Notes under the pieces: generated by a model
The model's input: only the letters and a program-made list of their open reading frames with translations
What the model was told of the DNA's origin: nothing
Database searches by the model: none
Position numbers and translations under genes: made by a program
In this document: positions 22,492 through 34,964 of the stretch, in pieces
How positions within the stretch are numbered: the stretch's first letter is position 1
How the letters are laid out: every line of letters starts with the position of its first letter
DNA from: Panagrolaimus kolymaensis
Taxonomy: Eukaryota; Nematoda; Chromadorea; Rhabditida; Panagrolaimidae
DNA length: 64,000 bases
Direction of reading: 5' to 3'
NCBI GenBank assembly: GCA_028622995.1
Contig: JAJQJQ010000055.1
Location: 930,001-994,000 of the forward strand

Positions 22492-24603
22492 CTACAATGA
22501 AACATCATCTCTCGCTGATGGAATTACTATTAGTCCATTTGCTAATGACACAGGCGAATAAATAGTTGGACTTTTTATATTACGTTTTTTATTTCTGCTT
22601 GGATTAAAGCTTGTTGTACCATATGGGTCGGCATTTCTACGAAATACCTAAAAATAACCAAATTAAAAATAAAATAAATTTATTAGTTTTAATTGCATTT
22701 TTTATAAAGTTTTATAATTAAATTTCTTAAAATACCATATTCTCACGATTATTTTTTTCTTAGACAAAAGTGTTTTTAAATATTTTTTAAACTTGAAAGA
22801 AAAAACTTTTAAAAACCGCTTTGTAGGCTTCAAATTCTTGGAAAAACTCAACTCGAGGTTCAAAGTTTTCTTTCCTTGTTTGCATTTTGAATTTTTAATT
22901 ACAGAAAAAAATACTTTTGTCTACAAATTTTCTTCCTTGTTTCATAACTAAAGGGTCTCAGCTGAGTTGAAGAGCTCCAAAAAACAAGTTTTCAACAAAT
23001 TTCAAAAAAAATCAATGATACTTTTGGGTAAAAAAAACAATTCAAAAATAACCAAAAAGCATAAAAATTAAAGTTAAAAAAAGTGACTTACTTTTTGTAT
23101 AAAAGTATCAGTAAAAAATACACATAAAAATGGATTTAAAGCTGAATTAAAATATAATAAACTATATGAAAAAAATGACAGCAAAATCCTCAAGGGTCGA
23201 TTTCTCATCCACGAGGCTTCCGTTTCTATCGACCATTGAACAATCCAAAAAGGTAAATAAAAAACTGTATATGAAAGTACAATTGCTAAACCCATAATTG
23301 TAACCTAAAAACGAATAAATTATTTTTTACAATGATAAAATAATTATTTAAAAAATGGTTTTTTTCTTACTTTTGTCGTTGTTCGTCTTAATCGATGTCG
23401 TTGAGTCCAAAATTTAGATCTTCTCAACCATACACGTAAAATAATTTTACTATAAAAATACCATACTCCTATTAAAGGAAGTAAATAACTAAGAGTAAAA
23501 GAATATGTTGTAAATATTCGTCGTGAGACACGAAATAATTGATCAAATTTATTCATATCTCCCCAATATAAAGTGCAACTGCAAGTCATCGAAGTATTAT
23601 ATCGATTTGGGCGACGAATCATTTTTGAAAATTTTATTAGCGGAATAATTTCAATTAAAACTATTATCCATGAAATTAATACTAATATAAGGGCGAAAGT
23701 TCGAGTTCGCCATCGTGTGGAACGAATTGCGTGGCAAACAGCTAAATATCGATCAAATGACAAAACAGCCATAAATGTTGCACTTGCAAATTGATTAACC
23801 TTTAAAAGAAATAATAAATAAAAATTAAATTAAAAATTAACTCGATTTTTATTTTGAAAAAAACTTACTCCACTACTGGCAAGATAAAGCTTACAAATAA
23901 TGGTACCAAAAATCCATTCACCTTTTAAAGATTGAATTATTAAAATTGGTACTCCCATTAAAAATAATAAATCCGCTAAAGCAAGATTAAATATAAAAAT
24001 ATTTGAAACGGTTCTCAAATCTCGTGAACTAAAAAAATAATATAATTTTAAAAACGTAATTTTACTTTAAACTTTTTAAAAATATCGTTTCAAGAGTTCA
24101 AAAAAATAGAATTTTAGAGGATTTATAGAAAGTTGTTGTAAAACAGTAAAAAAAAATTTGTAGAATCAAAGACCAAATTTTGGAGCAAAAAAAAACTTGA
24201 GTAAACAAATACAATATTTTTTTCTCTTAGAAAGATGAACTTTAAAAAATGGAAAAATGCGTCTAATTTTTTTATTTAAAATTCAAAAAATAACCTCCAC
24301 ATTTTTTTAGAGTTTAACTTTTGCAAATTGCAACCATGTTTTCCATAAAAAAATAAATAAACATAGCACATTTGAAATTCCAAAGTCTACGAAACAAAAA
24401 AAACTTACTAAATAATTGCAAATAAAACAAATAAATTTCCTGGAATGCCTATGGCTGCAGCAGTGCCAAATGCGATATTACTTGCAAGCTTACCCTAAAA
24501 TTAAAAAAAAAAATTATTTGTCTGCCAAAAACATATTTGAGCAAGGACTTACAAATTGGATGATAGAATCATCATCAAAAGTTGTTTTAGAAGTAATATT
24601 CAT
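22492..24603 (-). CDS. Class A neuropeptide GPCR, somatostatin/allatostatin-C type
   Basis: Six exons close in frame to 364 residues: 24603-24553, 24494-24409, 24028-23869, 23799-23371, 23304-23092 and 22647-22492. Seven helices are readable: TM1 with GIPGNLFVLF, TM2 NLALADLLFLMGVP, a TM3 with the conserved Cys (TIICKLY) and DRY (SFDRYLAVCHAIRSTRW), an ECL2 Cys (CSCTLYW), TM6 FYLPFWIVQW and TM7 NSALNPFLCVFF. The RSTRWRT run after DRY and the overall pattern favour the somatostatin/allatostatin-C/opioid-like group that couples to Gi/o. NPxxY reads NPFLC, so the usual Tyr is missing. A short N-terminus carries one N-glycosylation site (MNITS). Confidence 0.85.
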
Positions 24604-27600
24604 TTGTTAAAAATTCGACCAATATCCATTTATTTTTTAAACAAACAAATAATTTTTCTGTGATACATTAAAATAATTAAAATTTTATTAAGTTTTTGAG
24701 GGCCACAATTAAATTATGGAGCATCGGTTGCAGAATTTGTAAATAAACAAAATCCACAAAAAAACGGGCTGAAGAAAATCTGAAAAATAAAAAAAATTGT
24801 AGCCAGTAAAAAAAACTTTGAAAAAATAAATGTTTTTTTACAAATAAAAAAAAAATGATGAAAGGTGAATAACGGCGGCGAAGGAAAGCAGGATGGATTG
24901 TGTGGGATTCTTGGGCTTTTTTTATTATTATTATTCAAAAAAATCTAATAACAAAAAAAAGTTTTTTCTTCTTCAGCCAAGGAAAAAAATAAAAAAATTG
25001 AAGCATAAAAAAAGTTGAGTTGCGCATATCCCTCAGAAAGAATGAAGGGAATGGAAGGAACTGTACTTTGTCAGTTTTCACACACACTCACTCTCGCTTG
25101 CTTGCTGACTTTTTATTTATTTTTATTTATTCAAGCCTACCTTACTTTTAACTTTTACACGCACACATCAAAAGATGAAAAATAAAAATAAAATGAAAAA
25201 ATGTATGAAAAGCTTTAAGGTATCCGATTTAACTTTTCACTCACTCCACTACTTTTCTCTCGATTTTTCTTGCTTGTGTCAAATATGTTTTATATTTTTG
25301 TCATTAAAAACTTCTATCAAAAAAGCAGAAGAAGAAATTTTACACTTATAAAAAAAATGTCAGTAAGTCAGATTTTTTTAATATTAAAATAAATAAATTA
25401 AAAATATGTGTTTGTTGCATCAAGAAAAAAGTTTTTTGATGCGCAACACAAAAACATGCGAGAAAATTTTTTCTTTTATAAAAATATATGTATCTATTGT
25501 TATGTTTGATATTTGGTAAGTTAATACTCTTTTTTTACACGCAGGTTATTTTCCTTCTTATTTTTTTTTTTGCTTCAGCATAGTGGTAAAAAATTGAAAT
25601 TTCACACATTTGGAATTTAGAACGTTTTTTTGTTGTTGAGAGGATAGGGAACAAAAAAAAATAATTTGAGAGAAAAATATTCAAGTATGTACTTGCAAAA
25701 AATCGTTAGTCATAAATTTTCACGAGCCTCGAAGCCAAAAAGAAAAGCAACAAGCGCTCTAAAGTATATTTTTTTGGGGTCTAGAAGCGAAAAAAGTAAG
25801 TAAATTTTTCACGTCTTGGAAAGAAATAATTGTGAACTCTATTGAAAAGTAAGACTTTTAGCGAGGATGTCTGTTATATAGACAGGAAGTTAGTTAGTTA
25901 GTTTATGCCTAAAAATGAGTAAAAAGAGGAAGAGGTAAATCTTATTGAAAAATGAAAGGAGCTTAAATAAACTTTTCAATATTTCTATTTTCTTTCATTT
26001 TTTCATCTCCTTTCATTAAATTTTAGTTTCTTGGTACCATTAACGCATACACACATATATTTTCTTTAAATTTATTAAATACAAGCAATTATCTTAGACT
26101 CTTAGAGTTTTTTTTATTGAATTCGTCAATTAAGCTATCTTGATAGAGAGTTTATTAAGATTTTTTACGTTGGTGTCATCCAAAAAAATAATGAAAAATT
26201 AATTATGAAAAAAACATGGATGAAAGTTTAAACTAGAAATACGAGTACCAAAAAAAAAACAAATCCTAAAAGTCCAATATTTTATGCTTCATTTTTTTCA
26301 AATTCGGTTATTTATCAATTTTTTTTAACCTATAAACAAAAAATGCCTTTTTTCGAGGAGCCAGAAAAAAGGAAAAAAAGAGAGTATTAAACTCCAATAA
26401 AATAAAAAAACTAAACTAAACAAAACAATGGAAACAAAAATTATTTTATTTTGAACTACTCAAATTACAATGAATTTTTTTTTATTTTCCCCTTCCAAAA
26501 AAAAACAACAAAACAAAGAAGGAATGTTGCCGTGCATAAAAAAAAGTAGAGTTAACGGACGATGATGGTCGTTTGTTGCAAAACGGAAATGAAGAAGCAA
26601 AGGGATAAACATGGTTGGGTTGGAAGAAAAGAAAAAAAGTCTTTTTTTCATAAACAAAACAAAAAAAATAACTCCAATCTTTGGCGATAATTAAATTAAA
26701 AAAAGAGGAATGGAAATATTTTTTAAACTCAGAACCATAAGAACAGAATAATAAGCTTTAAGCTTAGATAAATTTCATTCACATTTTTTTTTGCAGATAA
26801 AATTAATTATCTGGAGCTAAACTATAATATCCCTCTTTGTTAGGGAGAGTAATCCAAATCTATGAAAAAAAAGTGTATCGGAATTCCAAATATTTTTTTG
26901 ATCCGGTTTTAGCGTTTTTTGTTCCACTAACGTTTGGCTTTAAAATTAGCTTGAACATTATTATTTAATTCCCGGATATATTTGCAAAAAAAAAACATAA
27001 ATATTAAATTTTTATTTAGCAACAATGTTATGAAGGAAGCAGCACATGGTTTTAAGTCATCAAAAGTTTTTAGGCGGCGCCACTTAATTATTTTATTTTT
27101 ATATCTCTCGATTAAGTTTAATAATTACACAAACTAATTTCATAGCAAATAATGAGAGAGAATTAAAAATAAATATGAAAAAGAGGAGTGCAAAAATAGC
27201 AAAGTTCGAATACAAAGTTTGATTCTAAAATTTTTTTAAATTTAAAATGACGAAAGTCAAGTTTAAAAACTCTCAAAATATAAAATAAATTCTTTTTTGC
27301 CCTCAAAAATCCTAAAAATAGTAAGCAACACTTTTGGCATTTGATATTTGACAAATCACATCATCGCAATTTATTTTTTTTCACCGATAAACTTAACCCA
27401 CTTTAAAATTAACTTTACACCTAGCTTTTCAGTGGAATTTTTTTTATTTTTTTTGAATGAAAAATGAAGTTAAAACTTTTTTAGTTTTTAACGCACAAAA
27501 ATAAAAATCCATTCATCGTGGTGGTCGTATATTCTTAAACTTTGCTGTTAGCTGTCTGTTATTTTATTTTTCTCCCCACCTTCATTTCCCCGTCAGCTAA

Positions 27601-29012
27601 TAATTTATTTTTAACCTTTTTTTATTTTTTCATTGTCAAAGGTTACTACTTTGCAAAAGAAAAAATCCCAGAAAATTTTTTTTGTCTTAAGGTGAGAAAA
27701 GAAAAGAAAAATATATTTTAAATATTTTTGTAAAAAAAAATGTTAAAACAAACAAGCAAAAAAAAAGTGTGTGAGAATTTTTAACTATTATTTTTCCTCA
27801 GCTTGGAAGAGATGAAATACAAAAGAGAGAAAAAAAAACAAAAGTTAGAAAACATAAAATAACAGAATAAATATTTCTGCTAAAAATTAGTGAAGAAAAA
27901 AACTGTAAACACGGATAATGAAACTTTTTAAAAAAAAGTGATAAATTTTTTATTAAAAAAATAGAATTTTGCAAAGAAAAGATTTTTTTCTGACGTAAAA
28001 TAATAAAATGATTTTGTTTTTTCTGTTGTTGCTACAATTACCCAAATAATCAGCTTCTGGAGTACATTTGTTCATTCATTATTAAGCAACCCTACGCACT
28101 TTTTTTGTATGAATATCACGAAATCAAAACAAAAAATATAAAGGTTTAAAAAACATAGGAAAAAATGGAAAAAAGCTTTGCTTTGTTTTGAACAATAATA
28201 ATACTTTTTTAAGTAATAATCTGACGACTAGCTGCTCCTCAAAAATCCTCTTTGTGTTTTACTCATCCATATTCGTAAATATTCGTAAGAACTTCCTTCC
28301 TTTTTTTGGACTTTGACGAAGAAAACAAAAATGCTTTATTCAAACATATTATTTTTTTCCACAGTCAGTCACATAAAAAAAAACTTCTTCATTTATTTAT
28401 TATCACTTTTTTTTTTTGATTTTAAGGTTCTTTGAAACTTTGTTGAACTTTTTTGAGTTTCAATGGACGCAAAAATTTCAACAAACAAACAAACAAACAA
28501 AAAAGTTTTACAATAGCTTAATAATTTTTTAAGAAAACATCATTATTAAAAAATATTAATACTAATACTTTTAATAAAGGTGTGTAGTTCCATTAACATC
28601 ATTTCCGTTGTCGTTGTTGCTTCGTTTTAGTAAAATTACGTTTTTTTAAGCTGCAATAATACTCTTTATAAATAAAGTTTACGTCAGGATTGTAAAAATA
28701 CAGTAAATTATTAATTTATGCTAAAGTTGTGGGTACATTAGCAATAATTATTTCAAAGAACAGTGTGGCTTGCAAATTGTTTTGAAAAGGGTGCTTTTAA
28801 ATTTAATTTTTTTACTTTGCACTTTTTCTTACTCTAATTGCAGCAAATTATTTGTGGCATTAATTTTGGAAAAAATATTTTTGAAAACTCTTTTTGTATT
28901 ATTTAAGGTTTTATTATTTTTTCACAATAACAAAAATTGTTTTAATTAATATTCAATATGTGCTTGACAAAAAAAATCAAAAAAATTAAGGAAAGAAAAT
29001 GAAAAAATTTTA
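24604..29012. other. Long non-coding interval (4.4 kb)
   Basis: Upstream of the GPCR and up to the tRNA. Dense A/T homopolymers and short simple repeats. All open frames are Phe/Lys-rich low-complexity with no splice logic. Its size suggests cis-regulatory DNA for the GPCR, but I see no specific element. Confidence 0.5.
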
Positions 29013-29085
29013 CGAGCGAGACAGGGGTCGAACCTGCAACCTCTGGATTCGAAGTCCAGCGCGCTATCCATTGCGCCACACGCTC
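29013..29085 (-). tRNA. tRNA-Arg(UCG)
   Basis: The 73-nt minus-strand sequence folds as a cloverleaf. The acceptor stem is GAGCGTG with CTCGCTC (one U-U mismatch at 6-67) and discriminator G. The anticodon stem CTGGA/TCCAG encloses loop CTTCGAA, giving anticodon TCG. The A box is TGGCGCAATGG and the B box GGTTCGACCCC. A T run (TTTTTT) 6 nt downstream fits a Pol III terminator. No intron. Short protein frames reading across it are artefacts. Confidence 0.95.
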
Positions 29086-29557
29086 TACATTGACATTGGG
29101 TAGCTTGGACCCTGAAAGCGGACAAACTTGCACCTTTAGCAACAAAAAGAAATGCAAAGAGAATAGCAGGCAATTTGCCAAGAAAAACAAGAAAATATGC
29201 TTTTTTTATTATTTTTCGAAAAAAAATGACACAAGCTTTTCTTTTATTGTGCTGGTTTAAAAATAAGTTTAAAGAAATGGTTTAAGAGTAAATCTGTTTG
29301 TTTTTCTGCTTTGCTTTTTTTTTGTTTCTTTTCATAATTTCTTAATGCTTTTTTGCTTTAATTCATTTTGTTATTTCGCGCAATTTCCTCTTTGATAAAA
29401 TGAAAGCCTTTAAAAATTTAAATACATCACGATAAAATTTTCTTTTAAAACTAAGGGATTTGATAATAAAAAATGTGAAAAAAATAATATTTTTTATTTA
29501 TAAAAAATCAAAACAAATAATTTTAAATAAGTAAATCAAAACAGTGGCAGTTTTATC
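29086..29557. other. Spacer between tRNA and SUMO-fusion gene
   Basis: AT-rich; nothing supported. Confidence 0.5.
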
Positions 29558-31209
29558 TCAATCAGAATTAAAGTTACCCATTCCTTCAGGGAAAATTTCA
29601 ATAATCAAGTCTTTATGTATATCTAATTGCTGTGTTCGCGGAGTATCATCATAAGACAGCGGGCCATCTTCTACTAAAAATGAAAGTTCATCATCATCAA
29701 TCCCTATTTTCTTTCCATAATATTTCATTAAATGTTCAAATCGCATATCTTTTAAACATTTGAAAAGGGCAAAATTGCCATGTTTGTCTCTGGTTTGAAG
29801 GATAATAAAATTATCAGGTTTAAATAAACGTTTGTATTTTTTAGGTATATTTTGAGTGTACATCATTCTACAAATAAGGGTGTTGTTAATTTTTAAAAAT
29901 AAAAAAAGTGATATATACCTTTGATTCCAACAACTCGCAAAATGTTCAAACATTTTTGGATAAACAAAGCGAATTTGAAATTCAATTTTATGATTCCGAA
30001 TTTTATAAAATGGTGAATCAAATGAAGACGTCGTGCATTTTGGAATACATTGAAGTTTTTTGTATAAAGTTGACTAAAAATTAATTATATTTAATTAAAA
30101 TTTATAAAAGGTGAGAGCTCTAAAGAAGTATTCCAATTTCTTACATTCTTTGCGATTTCATTATTATAATATAAAACACGAATATAAGAATCAGTTTCTT
30201 TTATGGCATACATAAGGGGTTGAAAAAAATCGTTATTAAAACACAGTAAAGCATCTGTATCTGCATCAGTTATGGTGTGATGAATATCGAATTGAATTCT
30301 AGCAGCTGGGAAAGCTTTGAAATAATTAACAAAATGTTTTGGTTCAAAGACAAAAGCTTTTTTAGTTTTTTGGTTTCCATACAGTCGAACTCCTAAAAAA
30401 AGAAGTTGAAGAGGAGAATTTAAAAAAATACACGTACTTGTAACTCCTTCTCTTGGTTTATTAAAATGCAAATTTTTTTCAAATTCAAAATTGCATACAG
30501 TAAGATTGGTATAACTAAAATGTGTATCAAGAAGCTAAAAATAATTATATATTATTGTTTCCATTAAAAAATATTTTCTTACTTTACTATCAGAATTAGG
30601 AACTATCAAAGTTAGAGTTTTAATAGCTTTTATATTTGACATAGCATTGAATAAAACTTCGCATTCTTTTTTACCTTCGCTTATGATAGATAAATAATAT
30701 AATTCTGAAAAAAAAATCTATCAGAAAAAGCTAAAGAAAATTTTTAAACTTACTATTTAATTTTTGTAAAAACCCAAGACAATTTAGATTAGGCGAATGC
30801 AATTCAATGGTATCAATTTCGGTGACAGATAAAAGACGTAAAATTTCTTTGATAAATAAAAAATTATCATAATCAAAGACTAAACGATACTTTCTTTCAG
30901 CGGGATAAAGAACGGTTTCAGATTGTTTGGGACTTGTTTGTTGAAAGAATTGCCAACGATTCTTAGTTATGTTTACTTTTGTTACATCCATTTTACAAAT
31001 ATAATCCATTCCAATCTCGAGACATTCTTTTCCAGAAACCATAAACTTTTCCAAGCTTTTCTATAATTCCTAGTTTACTATTCTGTCTTCAAATTTTTTA
31101 AAAATCTTACTTCTTTGTCATCATAAGGCTGAAATTTCTGAACAATTTCAGCAATTATTTCAGTATTTAGTTTTGGCATATTTACAAAATCTAAGCTTTC
31201 TTTGGTCAT
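29558..31209 (-). CDS. F-box-like protein fused to a C-terminal SUMO-like domain
   Basis: Seven exons close in frame to 445 residues: 31209-31111, 31060-30754, 30704-30583, 30534-30438, 30392-30145, 30073-29919 and 29867-29558. The N-terminus (PKLNTEIIAEIVQKF, then LEKFMVSGKECLEIG) is the F-box-like signature shared with 11868-13502. Residues about 363-440 form a separate ubiquitin-like domain with SUMO features: LQTRDKHGNFALFK (beta 1-2), FEHLMKYYGKKIGI (helix), LSFLVEDGPLSYDDTP and LIIEIFPEGMG. The end is GMGNFNSD and has no di-Gly, so it could not be processed or conjugated as SUMO; it is probably a built-in interaction domain. No F-box-like relative in this window has this domain. Confidence 0.82.
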
Positions 31210-31799
31210 TTAAAAAAAGTGATGCATAAATTTTACAAAAAAGTTTTAACTCATTTTGCCAAAAAAATGACCATAATAAATTTGAAAAAAAATTGAGATG
31301 TTTTTGAAAACAATCAAGCCTTTTTTTCTATAAATTTTCATGTGGCAAAATATAAAAAAATTGGTGTGATTTTATTTTAGGTTTGAATGAGACGTGAAAC
31401 TCACGCACAATCAAATAAACGACTAATATGTGCACGTATGTTGTACCACAAATTTTCAGCCATCTGACAAAAGAAAAGTTTCTTTTTAATTTTCGTCTTT
31501 CTTTTTTCAAACGTTTGAATCATAGAACTTGATTTCCTTTAACGTTATTTATGCGCCTTGCTGCTGATTAAAAACATTGCGAACTAAATTGCAAAAATTA
31601 TATATTTATATCAAAAAATGGTGTTTTGCAAAAGTTTTTTCAATAAAAGAAGAATATTGACTGCCTCATTAATGGGTGAAATTTAAACCTTTCAACGATT
31701 TTTATTTACTTTAAAAAGTCAAAAAACTTTCTAAGCCATTATTTCTTTGACAAAAAAAGAACTTTTTTAGCTCTTGTTTGCATTGGGCATTATTTAAAA
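31210..31799. promoter_or_regulatory. Divergent upstream region
   Basis: 590 bp between the SUMO-fusion gene (minus) and the methyltransferase gene (plus); must contain both 5' regions. No element identified. Confidence 0.4.
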
Positions 31800-33236
31800 A
31801 TGTCTGAAGTCACTAAATTTGACTCCACCAATGTTGAATTTCAAGATTTTACTGTTCCAAATCGCCTTATTTCTTACATTTATAAAAAATCGAGGTTAAA
31901 TCAAATATTATTATTTAAATTTTATTTTACATGCAAATATTTTCTGGTTTGTCTCTTTTTTTTCGCTTTTTTTTGGCCGAAAGGTTCCAAACTTTGTTAA
32001 AATTGTTTTTAGAATTTGACAAAATACTGGAATATTAATCTTGCATCTATAACGCAACAAGCTTCAAAATATCGTGAACCTCATTGGAAAAATCTTGAGA
32101 AACATAATATTATTCGAGAAATTATTTTTAGTTCACTTGCAAACGATTGTTTTGCAATTATTGATATCAAAGAGTAAGTAAATAGTTTTGAGCTTTACTT
32201 CATTTTTTTTTTTAGAAAAAATGATTTTATGTTTCGTTGCCTTCATTCTGAAATAGATGGTGAAGAATGGGTAATTACATCTTCATATTTGAGAAAGAAT
32301 CAACAACAAAACAAATTAATTATTGATAAAGTTAATATTTCACCTGGTCAACGGTAAGACGACGACTGACTACCTCAGTTAAACCTCGCTATTTGTGAAT
32401 TTTTTATTTTTTAGAGCTATGTGTCTTGGCGGCTACCTTACAGGTTCTTTGTTGGGAAATAAAGACAACAACGACAAGAAAAAATCTGTTTTAATTCTGG
32501 GTCTTGGTGGTGGAGCAATGAACAATTTTTTTTCAACTACGGGAAATCAGGTTTTCCATTTATTTTTAAAATTTGTTGTTTTTTATTCTTTTTTTTCTCT
32601 TATGTTTCAGCAACCTAATGTTACTGTAGTCGAAATAAATCCAACAATGGTATATCTCGCGAAAAAATGGTTTGATGTGAAAATTTCTGATTCTCAAAAA
32701 ATTGTTATTGATGATGCCTTTGTTTTTCTTCAAGAACGTCAACCCATCAATGACGAAGATCTCTTTGACACCATAATTATTGATTGCTCAACTTCGGATA
32801 TAGTAGATGGGTTTGTTTCTTCTCTTCCACAATTTTTTGATTTTCATATTATTCACGAAGTTAAACGCAATCTAAAACCTAATGGAACTGTGGTTGTGAA
32901 TGTTCTCAATGTGAATTATTTATCGTTTACTAAAGAAATTTATAGAAAAGCAAGTTTTTTTTAAAAATAATTCAAAGTCACAAATCCACTTTCCCCCATT
33001 TTTTTTAGCCTTATGAAGCCTATGCAAATTTCTTCAAAACATGTTTTTTCCTGAAATCTAAAGGGAATCACGTTCTTGTTTGCACAGATCGAAATGTTTC
33101 AATCTATAATGAACTAACTTATTTAAATTATGTTCAAAAGTTGCCAACTTATCTTCGCTCTACTTTGTCAAGGCAAATACATTATCAGTTTTATGATTAC
33201 CTTGAAGACCAACGTTCTGATTTTTATGAATTATAA
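31800..33236 (+). CDS. METTL13/spermidine-synthase-like methyltransferase with F-box-like N-terminus
   Basis: Six exons close in frame to 382 residues: 31800-31946, 32013-32173, 32216-32353, 32415-32550, 32611-32949 and 33009-33236. Exon 1 (FTVPNRLISYI, then TCKYFL) resembles the F-box-like start of the family at 14-16 kb. The rest is a Rossmann methyltransferase: motif I VLILGLGGGA (about 174-183), acidic end of beta 2 VTVVEINP (Glu about 202), DDAFVFLQE, and post-motif FDTIIIDCSTSDIVDG. This pattern matches the METTL13 C-terminal/spermidine-synthase-like group. The last intron (32950-33008) uses a GC donor (AAAA|GCAAGT); the nearby GT would shift the frame into a stop. Substrate unknown. 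Confidence 0.78.
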
Positions 33237-33562
33237 TGAATATATAAATTTTAAACCCATCACAGCTATTATAAAAATTTACTTTTCAATTAATACATAG
33301 GCAAAAAATATTAAATAAAATAAAAAATAATTGAATTACATATTTTACATTTACCCTATAAAATGGGCGAGTAATTTAGTTAGAAAAAATAAAAATTATA
33401 AAAAAATTAAATAAAATTTACTGAGTTTTTTTTTGTTGCTGTTGTTTACCTGAATTTCTAGTACAAAAAATTTTAATTAATGGTGTTTTAGTTATTGTAA
33501 ATTGGATTAAATTTTTTGTCCTTTTTAGTAACAAATGAAGATGTCTCCGCCTTGCAATCGAC
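33237..33562. other. Convergent spacer
   Basis: 3' regions of the methyltransferase gene and the decayed chimeric locus; nothing supported. Confidence 0.5.
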
Positions 33563-34964
33563 TTAAATATTCAAATTTAAATTATAACACACAGTATTTT
33601 TGTGGCATCGCGGTGAGCATGATTTGTTCTTTATTATGCAGCGACACGTGGGAATTTTGCAATTATCTTTGCAATCACATCCTCGGTTGCTCCAAGCGAT
33701 AATTAACTCTGATGAACCCCAAAGTATTAACACCACCAATAAAACGAAAGGTATCACACAAGCCAAATAATAGCTGGATCCAATCCGAGGTGAAGCTAAA
33801 AAATAAAAATAAAACTATTTAATGAAAATCAGAATTCAATGATTTTACCATTATTAAATATTCTAAGGCTACTATTATTAATTCCATAAATAATAACAGC
33901 AACTAATAAAATAATACTTTGAAGAATAAAAACTCCTATAAAAAAGATGGGAGCTTTTCGAGGATCAACAATAGTACGATAATAAAAAACACTCCAAACA
34001 AATATTATATACACTATCAAAATGGAGCTTCCCATTGTGATTGAAATGAAAAGTAAATACATTGTTACTTTCATCCATTTTGGTTGCAACTATAAAAAAA
34101 GTCTTATTTACTTTGTAAAAAAAATTAAGGACAAAAATTACCATATTTCCTTCAGACCAAGACTGACATTGCATTTGAGCGACTAAAAAAAAAAGTTATG
34201 AATAAAAGCAAAAAAAATGTGAAAACTCACATCAATGGTTTTTTGGCAAACTTCAAAAAAACCTAAATGACCTTCTTTAATGTTTTGGTCATGAGAATAA
34301 TAAAACGTTGTCCAATCTACAATGAATCGTTTTTAGAAATATAAATTAAAAAAACTGAAATAGAACTCCAAAAAAATAAAATAACAAGTAAACTCAGCTT
34401 ATTTTTGTTTTTGTTTAAATATCAAAGAACTTACGTGGAGTAAAAAGTGCATAAGCCGTAAAAGCTATAAAAAGAATGAAAGCAATTAACGGTCCCAGAA
34501 CTCGAGGATGGCATAATGGTACTTTAAAATAATTAATAAAATGTTCAGTTTCAAATGAAAAAGTTTGTTTTGTTTTTCGATACAGATGAATTACTAAAAG
34601 TGAAGGATGGAGAATATAACACTAACATAAAAAGCAAGGCATACATTTACTTTTAACAGGAGAAGTTTGATGTTCAGCCTGTTTAAACTCAGTATCTTCT
34701 AATAATTGACCACGATGTCCCGTTATTTCAACTTTTTCCATTTCAACTTTAGAAAAGTAATCGTTTATAGCCACAAGACATTCTTTTCCAGATATCATAA
34801 ACTTTTCTAAGCTTTTCTATAATTCAGACTAATTTTAATAGTTTTAGTTTTTAAAACAAATATTATTATCTCTTTATCATCAATTGTTGAAGTTTTTGAA
34901 AAATTTCAGCAATTATTTGAGTATTTAGCTTTGACTTATTGACGAAATAAAGCATTTCTGGCAT
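33563..34964 (-). pseudogene. Chimeric decayed locus: F-box-like remnant joined to a claudin-like membrane protein
   Basis: The 5' part is a deleted copy of the gene at 29558-31209. Exon-1-like 34964 onward has a 1-nt shift and a lost donor (GATAA for GTAAG); exon-2-like 34816-34651 keeps LEKFMISGKECL. The exon 34593-34435 begins as the paralog's exon 5 (KTKQTFSFETEHFINYFK) and then, in frame, becomes a transmembrane segment (VLGPLIAFILFIAFTAYALF). Exon 34316-34231 has W-GF-C spacing like claudins. The next exons (34182 onward; 34092 region; to the stop at 33563) encode three more helices and a Cys-rich tail (CDCKDNC, CRCIIKNKSCSPRCH). The frame fails across the intron at 34230-34183. Probably broken; the claudin-like part alone may once have been a gene. 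Confidence 0.5.

Noticed and set aside
24714..28900. Several 60-80 codon frames in the 4.4-kb gap
   Set aside because: All are Phe/Lys/Ser-rich by-products of A/T runs without start context, splice logic or similarity.
28942..29190. Overlapping minus-strand frames containing VAQWIARWTSNPEVAGSTPV
   Set aside because: They are a translation of tRNA-Arg(UCG), a common false protein; the cloverleaf explains the sequence.
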